From Bradyrhizobium prioriisuperbiae (GTDB taxonomy: Bacteria; Pseudomonadota; Alphaproteobacteria; Rhizobiales; Xanthobacteraceae), in NCBI RefSeq assembly GCF_032397745.1, contig NZ_CP135921.1:3646501-3710500 (forward strand): a stretch of DNA of 64,000 bases, written 5' to 3'. Below, piece by piece: positions 48,331 through 55,994 of the stretch. The notes beneath the pieces were generated by a model that was not told where the DNA came from, did no database searches, and saw only the letters and a program-made list of their open reading frames with translations. Position 1 is the first letter of the stretch. Each line of letters begins with the position of its first letter. The position numbers and the translations under genes were made by a program.

Positions 48331-49488
48331 CTAGAGGATGGCGTGCGGAATGAACCGCGACAGGTTGCCGGTGATCGGAGCCTCGTCCTCGCGGATCGAT
48401 AGTCCGCACGGTGTTCCGCCCACCAGCCAGCTTCCCAGCACCGGATACTGACCGGAAAAATTCGGCAGCGGCGCAAGCGCCTGGCGGATGTGGCCCTCGG
48501 CGCCATAGGGGCCCGGCTGCTCGTCCAGCGTTTCGCCGCCGCTGACGATGGTCACGTTGGCGCCCTCGCGGGAATACAGCGGCTTGCGCACATAGGAGCG
48601 CCCCAGTTCGGCGGCCGCGGGTTCGTCGTCGAAATACGCCGGCAGCAGGTTCGGGTGACGGGGAAACATCGCCCATAACAGCGGCAGGATACCCTTGTTG
48701 GACAGGATCATCTTCCAGGGCGGTTCGATCCACCGGGTCGAGGCGCCTTTCAGGCTGGCGCCGAAGTTCTCGCGCACCATCCATTCCCAGGGATAGAGCT
48801 TGAAGGCGAGTTCGATCGGCTTTTCGTCCAGATCGACAAAGCAGCCGTCGTCGCGATACCCGATCTGCTCGATGTCGATCTGGGTGGTGTCGAGCCCGGC
48901 CTGGCGGGCAACGTCCTCGAGATAGGCAATGGTGCCGGCGTCTTCCTCGTTGCCGAGCATGCCGGCCAGATGGACCGGGCGGCCCTGGGCGACCTCCTTC
49001 CATCGCGCGATCAACTGGTCGTGCAGCGAATTGTACTGGTCGGCGTCGCGCGGAATGATCTGGCGCTCGATCGCCTGCTCCAGCCAGGTCCACTGAAACA
49101 CCGCCGCTTCGAACAGTGAGGTCGGGGTGTCGGCATTGTATTCCAGCAGTTTGGCCGGGCCATGGCCGTCGAAGCGCAGATCGATGCGGCCGTAAAGGCT
49201 GGCGTCGTTGCGTTTCCAGCTGGCGGCGATGTAGGTCCAGAAATTTTCCGGAATCTTCAGCAGCCGCAGCATGCGCTCGTCGTCGACCGCACGCGTCACA
49301 AGCTCGCGGCACATCCCGTCGATCTCGCCGGTTGGAGTCTCGATCTCGCGCTCGATCTGCTCCAGTGTCAGGGCGTAGTAGGCGCGTTCGTCCCAATAGC
49401 GTTCGCCATCGGGCGCATAGAACACGAAGCCGGTCGCGGTGGCGGTGGCTTGCCAGTCGTCACGTTCGGGACAGACGATGCGTTGCAT
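48331..49488 (-). CDS. glutathionylspermidine synthase-family ATP-grasp protein (YgiC/YjfC-like)
   Basis: A 385-residue protein matching the C-terminal synthetase domain of glutathionylspermidine synthase, as in E. coli YgiC and YjfC. It has DLRFDGHGPAKLLEYNADTP near residue 103, the late YSREGANVTIVSGG and the C-terminal SWLVGGTPCGLSIREDE. ATP-dependent amide-bond formation is expected, but the substrates of stand-alone members are unknown. It is last in a minus-strand group with a DUF350 membrane protein and YgiB-like small proteins, like the E. coli yjfL-yjfM-yjfC order. Confidence 0.87.
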   Translation of the reverse strand: MQRIVCPERDDWQATATATGFVFYAPDGERYWDERAYYALTLEQIEREIETPTGEIDGMCRELVTRAVDDERMLRLLKIPENFWTYIAASWKRNDASLYGRIDLRFDGHGPAKLLEYNADTPTSLFEAAVFQWTWLEQAIERQIIPRDADQYNSLHDQLIARWKEVAQGRPVHLAGMLGNEEDAGTIAYLEDVARQAGLDTTQIDIEQIGYRDDGCFVDLDEKPIELAFKLYPWEWMVRENFGASLKGASTRWIEPPWKMILSNKGILPLLWAMFPRHPNLLPAYFDDEPAAAELGRSYVRKPLYSREGANVTIVSGGETLDEQPGPYGAEGHIRQALAPLPNFSGQYPVLGSWLVGGTPCGLSIREDEAPITGNLSRFIPHAIL

Positions 49489-49498
49489 GGAAGGGGCG

Positions 49499-49735
49499 TC
49501 AGCTCGCGGTGAGGTATTCGCGTGAGGCGGCTGGATCGTTGAAGGTGCGTGGCGAGGTGCCGAAGCCGCCTCGGGTCTTGCACGCCTTGCTGCGTGGTGC
49601 TGGGTCGAATGGCGGTGTGGACGACTTGGGATCGCAACTGCGGGCCAGCGCTTGCGCGGGAATGAGAGTTGCCGCGGCGATCGTGCCGATCGATTTGCCC
49701 ATGACCATCAGGATAACCCGGCGCGAGCGCTTCAT
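49499..49735 (-). CDS. small exported protein, partner of the YjfC-like synthetase
   Basis: A 78-residue protein with a basic N-terminus (MKRSRRVILMVMG), a hydrophobic stretch ending near ALA, then a polar region with two cysteines (RSCDPKSS and SKACKTRGG). The start at 49735 is chosen because GGGGA lies upstream; 49744 is also possible. Its N-terminus resembles that of the YgiB-like protein at 49816, suggesting duplication. It ends 10 bp before the synthetase start, so it could be translationally linked to it and supply its substrate (inference). Confidence 0.6.
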   Translation of the reverse strand: MKRSRRVILMVMGKSIGTIAAATLIPAQALARSCDPKSSTPPFDPAPRSKACKTRGGFGTSPRTFNDPAASREYLTAS

Positions 49736-49815
49736 GTGGTTCATCCCCGGAAACCTGCGCGCAGTATTGATCCGGCCTCGCCGGAAGACAAGCCGGATGG
49801 AGGCCATGGTGCGCC

Positions 49816-50169
49816 TTATCCGCCGCCGGAAAAATGCGATGCGAAGGAGTGTGCGAACGAGCCGAAGCCGCCGCGGGAGACGTGAGACGATCCGGCGTCG
49901 CCGGACGCCGCGTGAGTCGAGTCGCTCTGCGTCGACGACGAATCGCTGCTGAAGAAGCTGCTTCGCGATCCCGACGACGATGATGAATGGGAGCCGCCGC
50001 CTGATGACGAGGACGATGATCTCTGGCCGCACTCGGCTGGACTGCCGTCCGGCCGCGTTATTCCCGGACGCTCCGGCGTGCAGGTCTCGCTCGGCATCAG
50101 CGAGTAGGCGGTGCCGCCGATCGCCGCGGTTCCCATCAGCAGCAGGGCGACATGACCGGAGCGCTTCAT
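49816..50169 (-). CDS. YgiB/DUF1190-like Ser/Gly-rich exported protein
   Basis: A 117-residue protein. After MKRSGHVALLLMGTAAIGG there is a short region with cysteines in ETCTPER and AECGQRS, then a long Ser/Gly/His-rich low-complexity part ending SFASHFSGGG. Size, composition and position between a DUF350 protein and a glutathionylspermidine synthase-like protein match E. coli YjfM/YgiB. The start is 10 bp after the DUF350 gene's stop. Confidence 0.68.
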   Translation of the reverse strand: MKRSGHVALLLMGTAAIGGTAYSLMPSETCTPERPGITRPDGSPAECGQRSSSSSSGGGSHSSSSSGSRSSFFSSDSSSTQSDSTHAASGDAGSSHVSRGGFGSFAHSFASHFSGGG

Positions 50170-50179
50170 GACGGGGCCC

Positions 50180-50584
50180 TCAGGTGGTCATCGAGGCGGC
50201 GTTCAGCGCGCCGGCGGCGAGCGACGACAATCCCAGCCAGATCGCCGGCGCCAGTTCGCCGTCGGCGATACGGGTCGACAGGTTGGGCACCGGAATTTTC
50301 ACAATGAAATAAACCGCGATCTGCACGATCAGCGCCACCGCACTCCAGATCAGGCAGTCGAACACGTTGGACGCGTGCGTCATGGCGCTGATCACCGGCA
50401 GGGTGAAGCCGAGCAGGCTGAGGCCCAGCGAGATGGCGGCGCCGGGCACGTTGTCGCGGATCAGCTGGAATTCGTCGTGCGGGGTGACGCGGGTGTAGAC
50501 GAAGAGATAGGCGACCACGGCCACGATCGCCGTGCAGAAATAAACCAGGAACGCTGGCAGTCCGGCGAGCGATTGCAGAATCAT
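50180..50584 (-). CDS. DUF350 membrane protein (YjfL-like)
   Basis: A 134-residue inner-membrane protein with about four hydrophobic helices (FLVYFCTAIVAVVAYLFVY, AAISLGLSLLGFTLPVI, and two more) and the DUF350 loop TPHDEFQLIRDN. The start at 50584 (MILQSLAGLPAF) has a GGGGGG stretch upstream. First gene of the YjfL-YgiB-small-YjfC-like operon. The function of DUF350 is unknown. Confidence 0.82.
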   Translation of the reverse strand: MILQSLAGLPAFLVYFCTAIVAVVAYLFVYTRVTPHDEFQLIRDNVPGAAISLGLSLLGFTLPVISAMTHASNVFDCLIWSAVALIVQIAVYFIVKIPVPNLSTRIADGELAPAIWLGLSSLAAGALNAASMTT

Positions 50585-50741
50585 CGGTGCAGCCCCCTTG
50601 ATGGCTTTCTTGGCGTCGCGAAACGCGCAACCAGCCATTCATCGTCTGTCGGGGCAAGGGGCTTGTGGGTTCGATCAATCGGTGGAGGCGGCGCCGATAT
50701 GGGCTGCGCGCGGTCGATTCCACGACTGTGCGCTCGATCCA

Positions 50742-50770
50742 AACAAAAACCCCGCCATTCACGGCGGGGT
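50742..50770 (-). terminator. rho-independent terminator of ctrA
   Basis: CCCCGCC and GGCGGGG pair around a six-base loop. On the minus strand the hairpin is followed by TTTTTG. It lies about 55 bases after the ctrA stop. Confidence 0.8.
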
Positions 50771-50822
50771 CCAGTCGGGAGGAGTGAGCCTTGAGAAACC
50801 CTCGCGGCTCGCCGTGAAAGCG

Positions 50823-51524
50823 TCAGGCCGGAATGCGGACGTCTTCCTCGTGCGGCTCGCGCAGCACATAGCCGCGGCCCCACACCGTTTCGATGAAGTT
50901 GCGGCCTTCGGAGGCGTTCGCGAGCTTCTTGCGCAGCTTGCAGATGAAGACGTCGATGATCTTCAGCTCCGGCTCGTCCATCCCGCCATAGAGATGGTTG
51001 AGGAACATTTCCTTGGTCAGGGTGGTACCCTTGCGGAGCGAAAGCAGCTCCAGCATCTGGTATTCCTTGCCCGTCAGGTGGACGCGCTGGCCGCCGACTT
51101 CGACCGTCTTGGTGTCGAGGTTGACCACGAGGTCGCCGGTCTGGATGACGGACTGGGCATGGCCCTTGGAACGGCGCACGATCGCATGGATGCGGGCGAT
51201 CAGCTCGTCCTTGTGGAAAGGTTTGGTCATATAGTCGTCGGCGCCGACGCCGAGACCCTTGACCTTGTCCTCGATGCCGGCGAGGCCGGAGAGGATCAGG
51301 ATCGGTGTCTTGATCTTGGACACACGCAGCTGCTTGAGAACGTCGTATCCGGACATGTCCGGCAGGTTCAAGTCGAGCAGGATAATGTCGTAATCATAAA
51401 GTTTTCCGAGATCCACACCCTCCTCGCCGAGGTCAGTGGTGTAGACATTGAAGCTCTCGGATTTGAGCATCAATTCGATCGACTGCGCGACGGCGCTGTC
51501 ATCTTCTATCAGCAATACGCGCAT
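50823..51524 (-). CDS. ctrA: cell-cycle response regulator CtrA
   Basis: A 233-residue OmpR-type regulator. The receiver has Asp51 in [15 protein letters not shown] and TKPFHKDEL. The winged-helix domain ([18 protein letters not shown], then [18 protein letters not shown]) is almost invariant in alphaproteobacterial CtrA. It controls flagellar, chemotaxis and division genes through TTAA-N7-TTAA sites. Its phosphotransferase ChpT is encoded at 30114. The upstream region carries six GANTC (CcrM) sites, consistent with methylation-dependent control. Confidence 0.96.
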   Translation of the reverse strand: MRVLLIEDDSAVAQSIELMLKSESFNVYTTDLGEEGVDLGKLYDYDIILLDLNLPDMSGYDVLKQLRVSKIKTPILILSGLAGIEDKVKGLGVGADDYMTKPFHKDELIARIHAIVRRSKGHAQSVIQTGDLVVNLDTKTVEVGGQRVHLTGKEYQMLELLSLRKGTTLTKEMFLNHLYGGMDEPELKIIDVFICKLRKKLANASEGRNFIETVWGRGYVLREPHEEDVRIPA

Positions 51525-51895
51525 GCCAGTCCCCTATAAACCGCCGCTCCGGGCGTCAGGTCGAGCCGCAAGTCGTGCGGCACTGGAAACGCCTTTGAAC
51601 AACTGATTCGGACCCTGACCTGATATGGTTAACAAAACCTGATTCGTTGGCGCAAGCTCTATCGGTGCAAAATTCGCCGAATCGACCTAAGATACTGCGC
51701 TAAACCAGTTTTTTGTGCCCGCTCGTGTTCAAGTTCCACTTTAAGAATCGGGCCTAACCGATTCTCGCGACTCACCCTTCGTCCTGATGGGCGAGCGCGC
51801 TCAGTTACCAAAGACAGTGACGCAATGATTAACGATGCGGGTAAACACGAAGTTAAGGGCCACGCCTAGCAGTTCCAAAACTTAAGGTTTTCGCA
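51525..51895. promoter_or_regulatory. ctrA/fliI divergent regulatory region with a GANTC cluster
   Basis: A 371-bp region without genes. GANTC sites (CcrM methylation) occur at 51605, 51641, 51679, 51745, 51760 and 51769. AGAATCGG (51744-51751) and CCGATTCT (51758-51765) form an inverted repeat that contains two of them. On the minus strand GTTAACCAT at about 51626-51634 is a CtrA-like half site. This probably directs cell-cycle-timed ctrA transcription and may also serve fliI. Confidence 0.6.
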
Positions 51896-53221
51896 ATGAA
51901 AGCACTCGCGGAGCAGATCGGCGACATCGAGGGCGTCAATATTTATGGCCGTGTTGTGGGTGTGCGCGGCCTGATGGTCGAGATCGCCGGCCCGATCCAT
52001 GCCATGTCGGTCGGCGCGCGCATTGTGGTGGAGACCGGCGCCGACCGCTTCATTCCCTGCGAGGTAATCGGCTTCAGCGGCAGCAACGCGGTGGTGATGC
52101 CGTTCGCGGGACTCGAAGGTGTGCGTCGCGGCTGCCGGGCGGTGATCGCGAACGCGGCCGGGCAGGTCCGGCCGTCGGCGGCCTGGCTCGGCCGCGTCAT
52201 CAATGCGATGGGCGAGCCGATCGACGGCAAGGGGCCGCTGGCCCAGGGCGCCTCGCCGGTACCATATCGCAACGCACCACCGCCGGCGCATTCGCGCAAG
52301 CGGGTGGGGGCGCCGCTGGATCTTGGCGTGCGGGCGCTCAACACTTTTCTCACCTGCTGCCGCGGCCAGCGTCTCGGCATCTTTGCCGGCTCCGGTGTCG
52401 GCAAATCGGTGCTGCTGTCGATGCTGGCGCGCAACGTCGATGCGGATGTCTCCGTCATCGGCCTGGTCGGCGAACGCGGCCGCGAGGTGCAGGAATTCCT
52501 GCAGGACGATCTTGGCGAAGAGGGCCTGGCACGGTCGGTGGTGGTGGTGGCGACCTCGGACGAGCCGGCCTTGATGCGGCGGCAGGCGGCCTATCTGACG
52601 CTGGCTATCGCCGAGTATTTTCGCGATGAAGACAAGGATGTGCTGTGCCTGATGGATTCGGTGACGCGTTTCGCCATGGCGCAGCGCGAGATCGGCCTCT
52701 CCGCGGGCGAGCCGCCAACTGCCAAGGGTTACACGCCCACCGTCTTTACCGAACTGCCGAAGCTTCTGGAGCGCGCTGGTCCCGGCACTGCCGCCGGCAC
52801 CATCACCGGCATTTTCACCGTGCTGGTGGATGGTGACGATCACAATGAGCCGGTCGCCGACGCGGTGCGCGGAATTCTCGACGGCCACATCGTGATGGAG
52901 CGCGCCATCGCCGAGCGTGGCCGCTATCCGGCGATCAACGTGCTGAAATCGGTATCGCGCACCATGCCAAAGTCAGCTGACCCGGCGTTCGTGCCGGTCA
53001 TCAGCCGCGGCCGCCAGGTGATGGCAACCTATGCCGATATGGAGGAGTTGATCCGGCTTGGCGCCTACCGGGCCGGCTCCAGTCCTGAGGTCGACGAGGC
53101 CATCCGGCTGCACGGGCCGCTGGAAGACTTCCTGCGCCAGGCCAAGGACGAGGCCACAGGCATTCTGGAGGGCTACCAACGGCTTGAACAAATTGTCGGG
53201 ACCTTGGAAACGGAACGCTAA
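51896..53221 (+). CDS. fliI: flagellar export ATPase FliI
   Basis: A 441-residue F1-like ATPase that energises the flagellar type III export apparatus. Walker A is [16 protein letters not shown], preceded by the export-ATPase segment [17 protein letters not shown]. The [20 protein letters not shown] stretch is diagnostic. The start ATG at 51896 follows AAGG. Followed by fliJ after 109 bp. Confidence 0.95.
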   Translation: MKALAEQIGDIEGVNIYGRVVGVRGLMVEIAGPIHAMSVGARIVVETGADRFIPCEVIGFSGSNAVVMPFAGLEGVRRGCRAVIANAAGQVRPSAAWLGRVINAMGEPIDGKGPLAQGASPVPYRNAPPPAHSRKRVGAPLDLGVRALNTFLTCCRGQRLGIFAGSGVGKSVLLSMLARNVDADVSVIGLVGERGREVQEFLQDDLGEEGLARSVVVVATSDEPALMRRQAAYLTLAIAEYFRDEDKDVLCLMDSVTRFAMAQREIGLSAGEPPTAKGYTPTVFTELPKLLERAGPGTAAGTITGIFTVLVDGDDHNEPVADAVRGILDGHIVMERAIAERGRYPAINVLKSVSRTMPKSADPAFVPVISRGRQVMATYADMEELIRLGAYRAGSSPEVDEAIRLHGPLEDFLRQAKDEATGILEGYQRLEQIVGTLETER

Positions 53222-53330
53222 CTTTGTCGGGCCATGATCGCCGCTACTTTGGAGTAAATGCCGGCGGGGCCCTTTCGGGGGACCGGCATCGTCCCGCGTT
53301 TGCAGGGGGACTTCTGGGGAGTACGAGTCG

Positions 53331-53750
53331 ATGAAGTCACGAGACACGCTGATCCGCCTGAAGAAATTTCAGGTTGACGAGAAGCGCCGACGGGTCGCCC
53401 AGATCGAGGGCATGATTGCTGATTTTCAGCGGATGTCGAACGATCTGGAGCGCGAGATCCAGCTGGAGCAGGAGCGCGCCGGCATCAACGACCCCACCCA
53501 CTTCGCCTATCCGACCTACGCCAAGGCGGCGATCCAGCGGCGTGAAAACCTGACCCGGTCGGCGGACGAACTGCGGGTCCAGCTCGAGGACGCCAAGGCG
53601 GCGCTGGGCGAGGCGTTCGAGGAACTGAAGAAGGTTGAACTGCTCGATGAGCGCGACCAGGCCCGCGAACGTGCCGAGGAAAATGCCCGCGAGCAGGCCG
53701 ATATGGACAGCATCGGATTGATGCGGGCGCGGCTCGGGGCGCTGGCCTGA
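53331..53750 (+). CDS. fliJ: flagellar export protein FliJ
   Basis: A 139-residue coiled-coil protein, nearly all helix, beginning MKSRDTLIRLKKFQVDEKRR. This is typical of FliJ, the stalk-like partner of the FliI ring. Placement directly after fliI supports the call despite weak sequence signatures. It has its own terminator at 53786. Confidence 0.88.
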   Translation: MKSRDTLIRLKKFQVDEKRRRVAQIEGMIADFQRMSNDLEREIQLEQERAGINDPTHFAYPTYAKAAIQRRENLTRSADELRVQLEDAKAALGEAFEELKKVELLDERDQARERAEENAREQADMDSIGLMRARLGALA

Positions 53751-53785
53751 CCGGCCACGACTGCCGATATCGGCTGATGTTTTGG

Positions 53786-53820
53786 AACCCGGGCCCGGGC
53801 AGGCCCGGGTTTTCGTTTTT
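53786..53820 (+). terminator. rho-independent terminator of fliI-fliJ
   Basis: AACCCGGGCC and GGCCCGGGTT are perfect 10-bp inverted copies around a six-base loop, followed by TTCGTTTTT. It lies 36 bases after the fliJ stop. Confidence 0.9.
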
Positions 53821-53937
53821 CCCGGGACTGTTGCCGACGGGCTGGCTATCCCTGCTTCAAGATGTGATACGAAAGTCGGTGCTTCGCTGGGCAGAGGACA
53901 ATAGCCGTGGGTTTCCGGTGGGTTGTGGGGACATCGC

Positions 53938-54486
53938 ATGCTGACGCCGGCTGAACTGGTCTGGCTGCTGGCCGCTGTCGCCAAGGGCGATGAGGCTGCT
54001 TTTGAGCGCCTGTATGGCGCGACCAGGGCGAAACTCTTCGGTGTCGTGCTGCGTATCTTGCGGCGACAGGATCTCGCGGAAGAGGTCGTCCAGGAAGCTT
54101 ATGTCAAAATATGGAATGGCGCCGGCCAGTTTAATCCGGGTCTCGCTTCTCCTATCACCTGGATGGTGTCGATCGCTCGCAACCGTGCGATCGATATCCT
54201 GCGCAAGCGCAGCGAGGCCTCGATCGAGGATGAGCCGTCCGCGATGGATGTGGCGTCGGATACGCCTGATCCGCTGGAGCGGCGCGAGATGACCGAGGAG
54301 TTGAAGCGGCTTCTGGGCTGCGTCGGCCGGCTCGAGCCGGACCGGCAGAAGCTTGTGCTGCTGGCCTATTACAACGGCTGGAGTCGTGAACAGTTGGCGC
54401 AACGGTTCGATGCGCCGGTGAATACGGTGAAGACTTGGCTTCGCCGGAGCATGCTCGAAATCAGGGAGTGCCTCGGGCTCGCCTAG
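53938..54486 (+). CDS. ECF-family RNA polymerase sigma factor
   Basis: A 182-residue ECF sigma factor. Region 2 shows RRQDLAEEVVQEAYVKIW and WMVSIARNRAIDILRKR; region 4 shows LAYYNGWSREQLAQRF and VNTVKTWLRRSMLEIR. The next gene, 18 bp downstream, is an RskA-type membrane anti-sigma factor, so this belongs to the SigK/RskA-like class that responds to envelope or oxidative signals. The start at 53938 is preferred. Confidence 0.93.
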   Translation: MLTPAELVWLLAAVAKGDEAAFERLYGATRAKLFGVVLRILRRQDLAEEVVQEAYVKIWNGAGQFNPGLASPITWMVSIARNRAIDILRKRSEASIEDEPSAMDVASDTPDPLERREMTEELKRLLGCVGRLEPDRQKLVLLAYYNGWSREQLAQRFDAPVNTVKTWLRRSMLEIRECLGLA

Positions 54487-54503
54487 CGGGTCTGCATGAT
54501 CGA

Positions 54504-55370
54504 ATGAGCTACAGCGAAGACCATATCGTCCTTGCGGCGGAATACGTGCTCGGCACCCTCAATGCCGAAGAGCGCGCGCAGGTCGACACCATGATGTCCG
54601 TCGATCCGGACTATCGCGTGCTGGTCGAAAGCTGGCAGCACCGGCTCGGCGAGTTGAACGCCATGGTCGGTTCAGTCGAACCGCCGGCGGAGCTGTGGGA
54701 AAAGATCAGGTCGGCCGTGGGGCTGTCGTCGCTGCAATTGCCGCTGGTGCTGCCGGAGCTTCCGCCGCCACCGCCGCCGGCCCCCGTCGTTGTCGCACCG
54801 GATGCCGAGGCCGAGAGCGCGAAGATCATCGCGTTCTCCGGACGCGCCAAACGCTGGCGCAACCTCGCCACTGCGGCCGCGGCGCTGGCGGCGTCGCTGT
54901 TCGCGCTGGTGGTGCTTCAGGTGGCGCGGCCCGACTGGCTGCCGAACGCGTTGCGTGGCAAGCCGCGCATCGAGACCGTGCAGGTCCAGGTGCCTGCGCC
55001 GTTGCCGGCGCAATTCGTCGCGGTGCTTCAGAAGGGGAGCGACGCACCCGCCTTCATTCTGACGGTGGATGTGGCGACCAAGGCGTTCACGGTGCGCAAG
55101 GTGAGCGCCGAGGGCGAGCAGGGCAAGAGTTATGAGTTGTGGATCGTCTCGGACAAGCTGCAGACCCCGCGCTCACTCGGCTTGATCGGCGCTGCCAACT
55201 TCACTACACGCCCGGCGCTTGCGGCTTACGACGCCGACACCATCAACCAGGCGACTTATGCCGTGACTGTCGAGCCCGAAGGCGGCTCGCCGACAAGCCT
55301 GCCGACCGGTCCCGTCGTGTTCAGCGGCAAGCTGGTCGAGACGGTACCAACGGCGCCATCGACGCGTTGA
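54504..55370 (+). CDS. RskA-type membrane anti-sigma factor
   Basis: A 288-residue single-pass anti-sigma factor. The cytoplasmic N-terminal domain (DHIVLAAEYVLGTLNAEER) is typical, followed by a Pro-rich linker at about 85-100, one membrane helix at about 120-142 and a periplasmic RskA domain with GKSYELWIVSDKLQTPRSLG. It should sequester the preceding ECF sigma factor until a signal leads to its release. Its start is 17 bases after the sigma factor stop. Confidence 0.9.
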   Translation: MSYSEDHIVLAAEYVLGTLNAEERAQVDTMMSVDPDYRVLVESWQHRLGELNAMVGSVEPPAELWEKIRSAVGLSSLQLPLVLPELPPPPPPAPVVVAPDAEAESAKIIAFSGRAKRWRNLATAAAALAASLFALVVLQVARPDWLPNALRGKPRIETVQVQVPAPLPAQFVAVLQKGSDAPAFILTVDVATKAFTVRKVSAEGEQGKSYELWIVSDKLQTPRSLGLIGAANFTTRPALAAYDADTINQATYAVTVEPEGGSPTSLPTGPVVFSGKLVETVPTAPSTR

Positions 55371-55416
55371 TCCCGGATAGCCGACGTCAAAACGAAGACA
55401 GCAATCCAAAACGAAG

Positions 55417-55443
55417 AAAGCGCCCGTGGGGAGCGGGCGCTTT
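55417..55443 (+). terminator. terminator of the sigma/anti-sigma operon
   Basis: AAAGCGCCCG and CGGGCGCTTT are perfect 10-bp inverted copies around a seven-base loop, 46 bases after the anti-sigma stop. The T-run is short. Confidence 0.75.
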
Positions 55444-55596
55444 CCAATTTGTCACTTGGGGAAGTGACGGGGTCGTCATGGGGTAGTCACTTGGGGTAGT
55501 GGGTAGTCTACATATCCACGGGGCGACTTTGGGGGGCTGGTAAAGAGCCTCGTGAATTCCTGAAATCCGAAATCCTGTTAGCGAAACCAAATCTCG

Positions 55597-55797
55597 TTAG
55601 CGAACCACGGAACCATTGCTGGTCAGGACGACCGGCTTGCCGGCCTTCATGACGCGCGCGGTTTGGGTACCGCCATCATCAGCGCCGAGCCGAGCTGTGA
55701 TGCCCACTCCTGCGACCAAGATGGCGGCGACCAGCGCGACAACAACAACTTTCAAGTGGGTCGAACGATCCGCACTGTAAATTGAGTGGTTGTTCAC
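55597..55797 (-). CDS. small single-pass membrane protein
   Basis: A 66-residue protein: short polar N-terminus (MNNHSIYSADRSTHLK), one strong membrane helix (VVVVALVAAILVAGVGI), then a polar tail ending in KPVVLTSNGSVVR. The start is a GTG at 55797, because AGGAGG sits at ideal distance; the ATG at 55830 lies upstream of that ribosome-binding site. Short proteins of this shape are common in Bradyrhizobium relatives; the function is unknown. Confidence 0.65.
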   Translation of the reverse strand: MNNHSIYSADRSTHLKVVVVALVAAILVAGVGITARLGADDGGTQTARVMKAGKPVVLTSNGSVVR

Positions 55798-55938
55798 GGT
55801 AGCCTCCTGCCGTCCCGTCTCCTGCTTCAAGACGTTGGTCGCGTCGTTGGCTTGCAGGGTTCAACGTTACGTGCAGTGAGAACGTGGTGATCCGGCTTCC
55901 GGTTCCAAATAGCTGATCACAAAGCGGTGATAAGACTT

Positions 55939-55961
55939 GAACGGCCGCGAGGCCGGTTTCT
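55939..55961. terminator. weak hairpin downstream of flhA
   Basis: CGGCC and GGCCG are separated by GCGA, followed on the plus strand by GTTTCTTT. No annotated plus-strand gene ends here. On the minus strand it lies 34 bases beyond the flhA stop but has no T-run. Function uncertain. Confidence 0.35.
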
Positions 55962-55994
55962 TTATTCGAGAAATATATGAATTATATCAGCTAT

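Noticed and set aside
48317..49396. 359-codon minus-strand frame overlapping the YjfC-like gene
   Set aside because: It is a frame-shifted shadow of the glutathionylspermidine synthase-like frame, with Arg/Pro-rich translation.
51829..51844. TTAA-N8-GTAA near the fliI start considered as a CtrA box
   Set aside because: Spacing and second half-site both deviate from TTAA-N7-TTAA.
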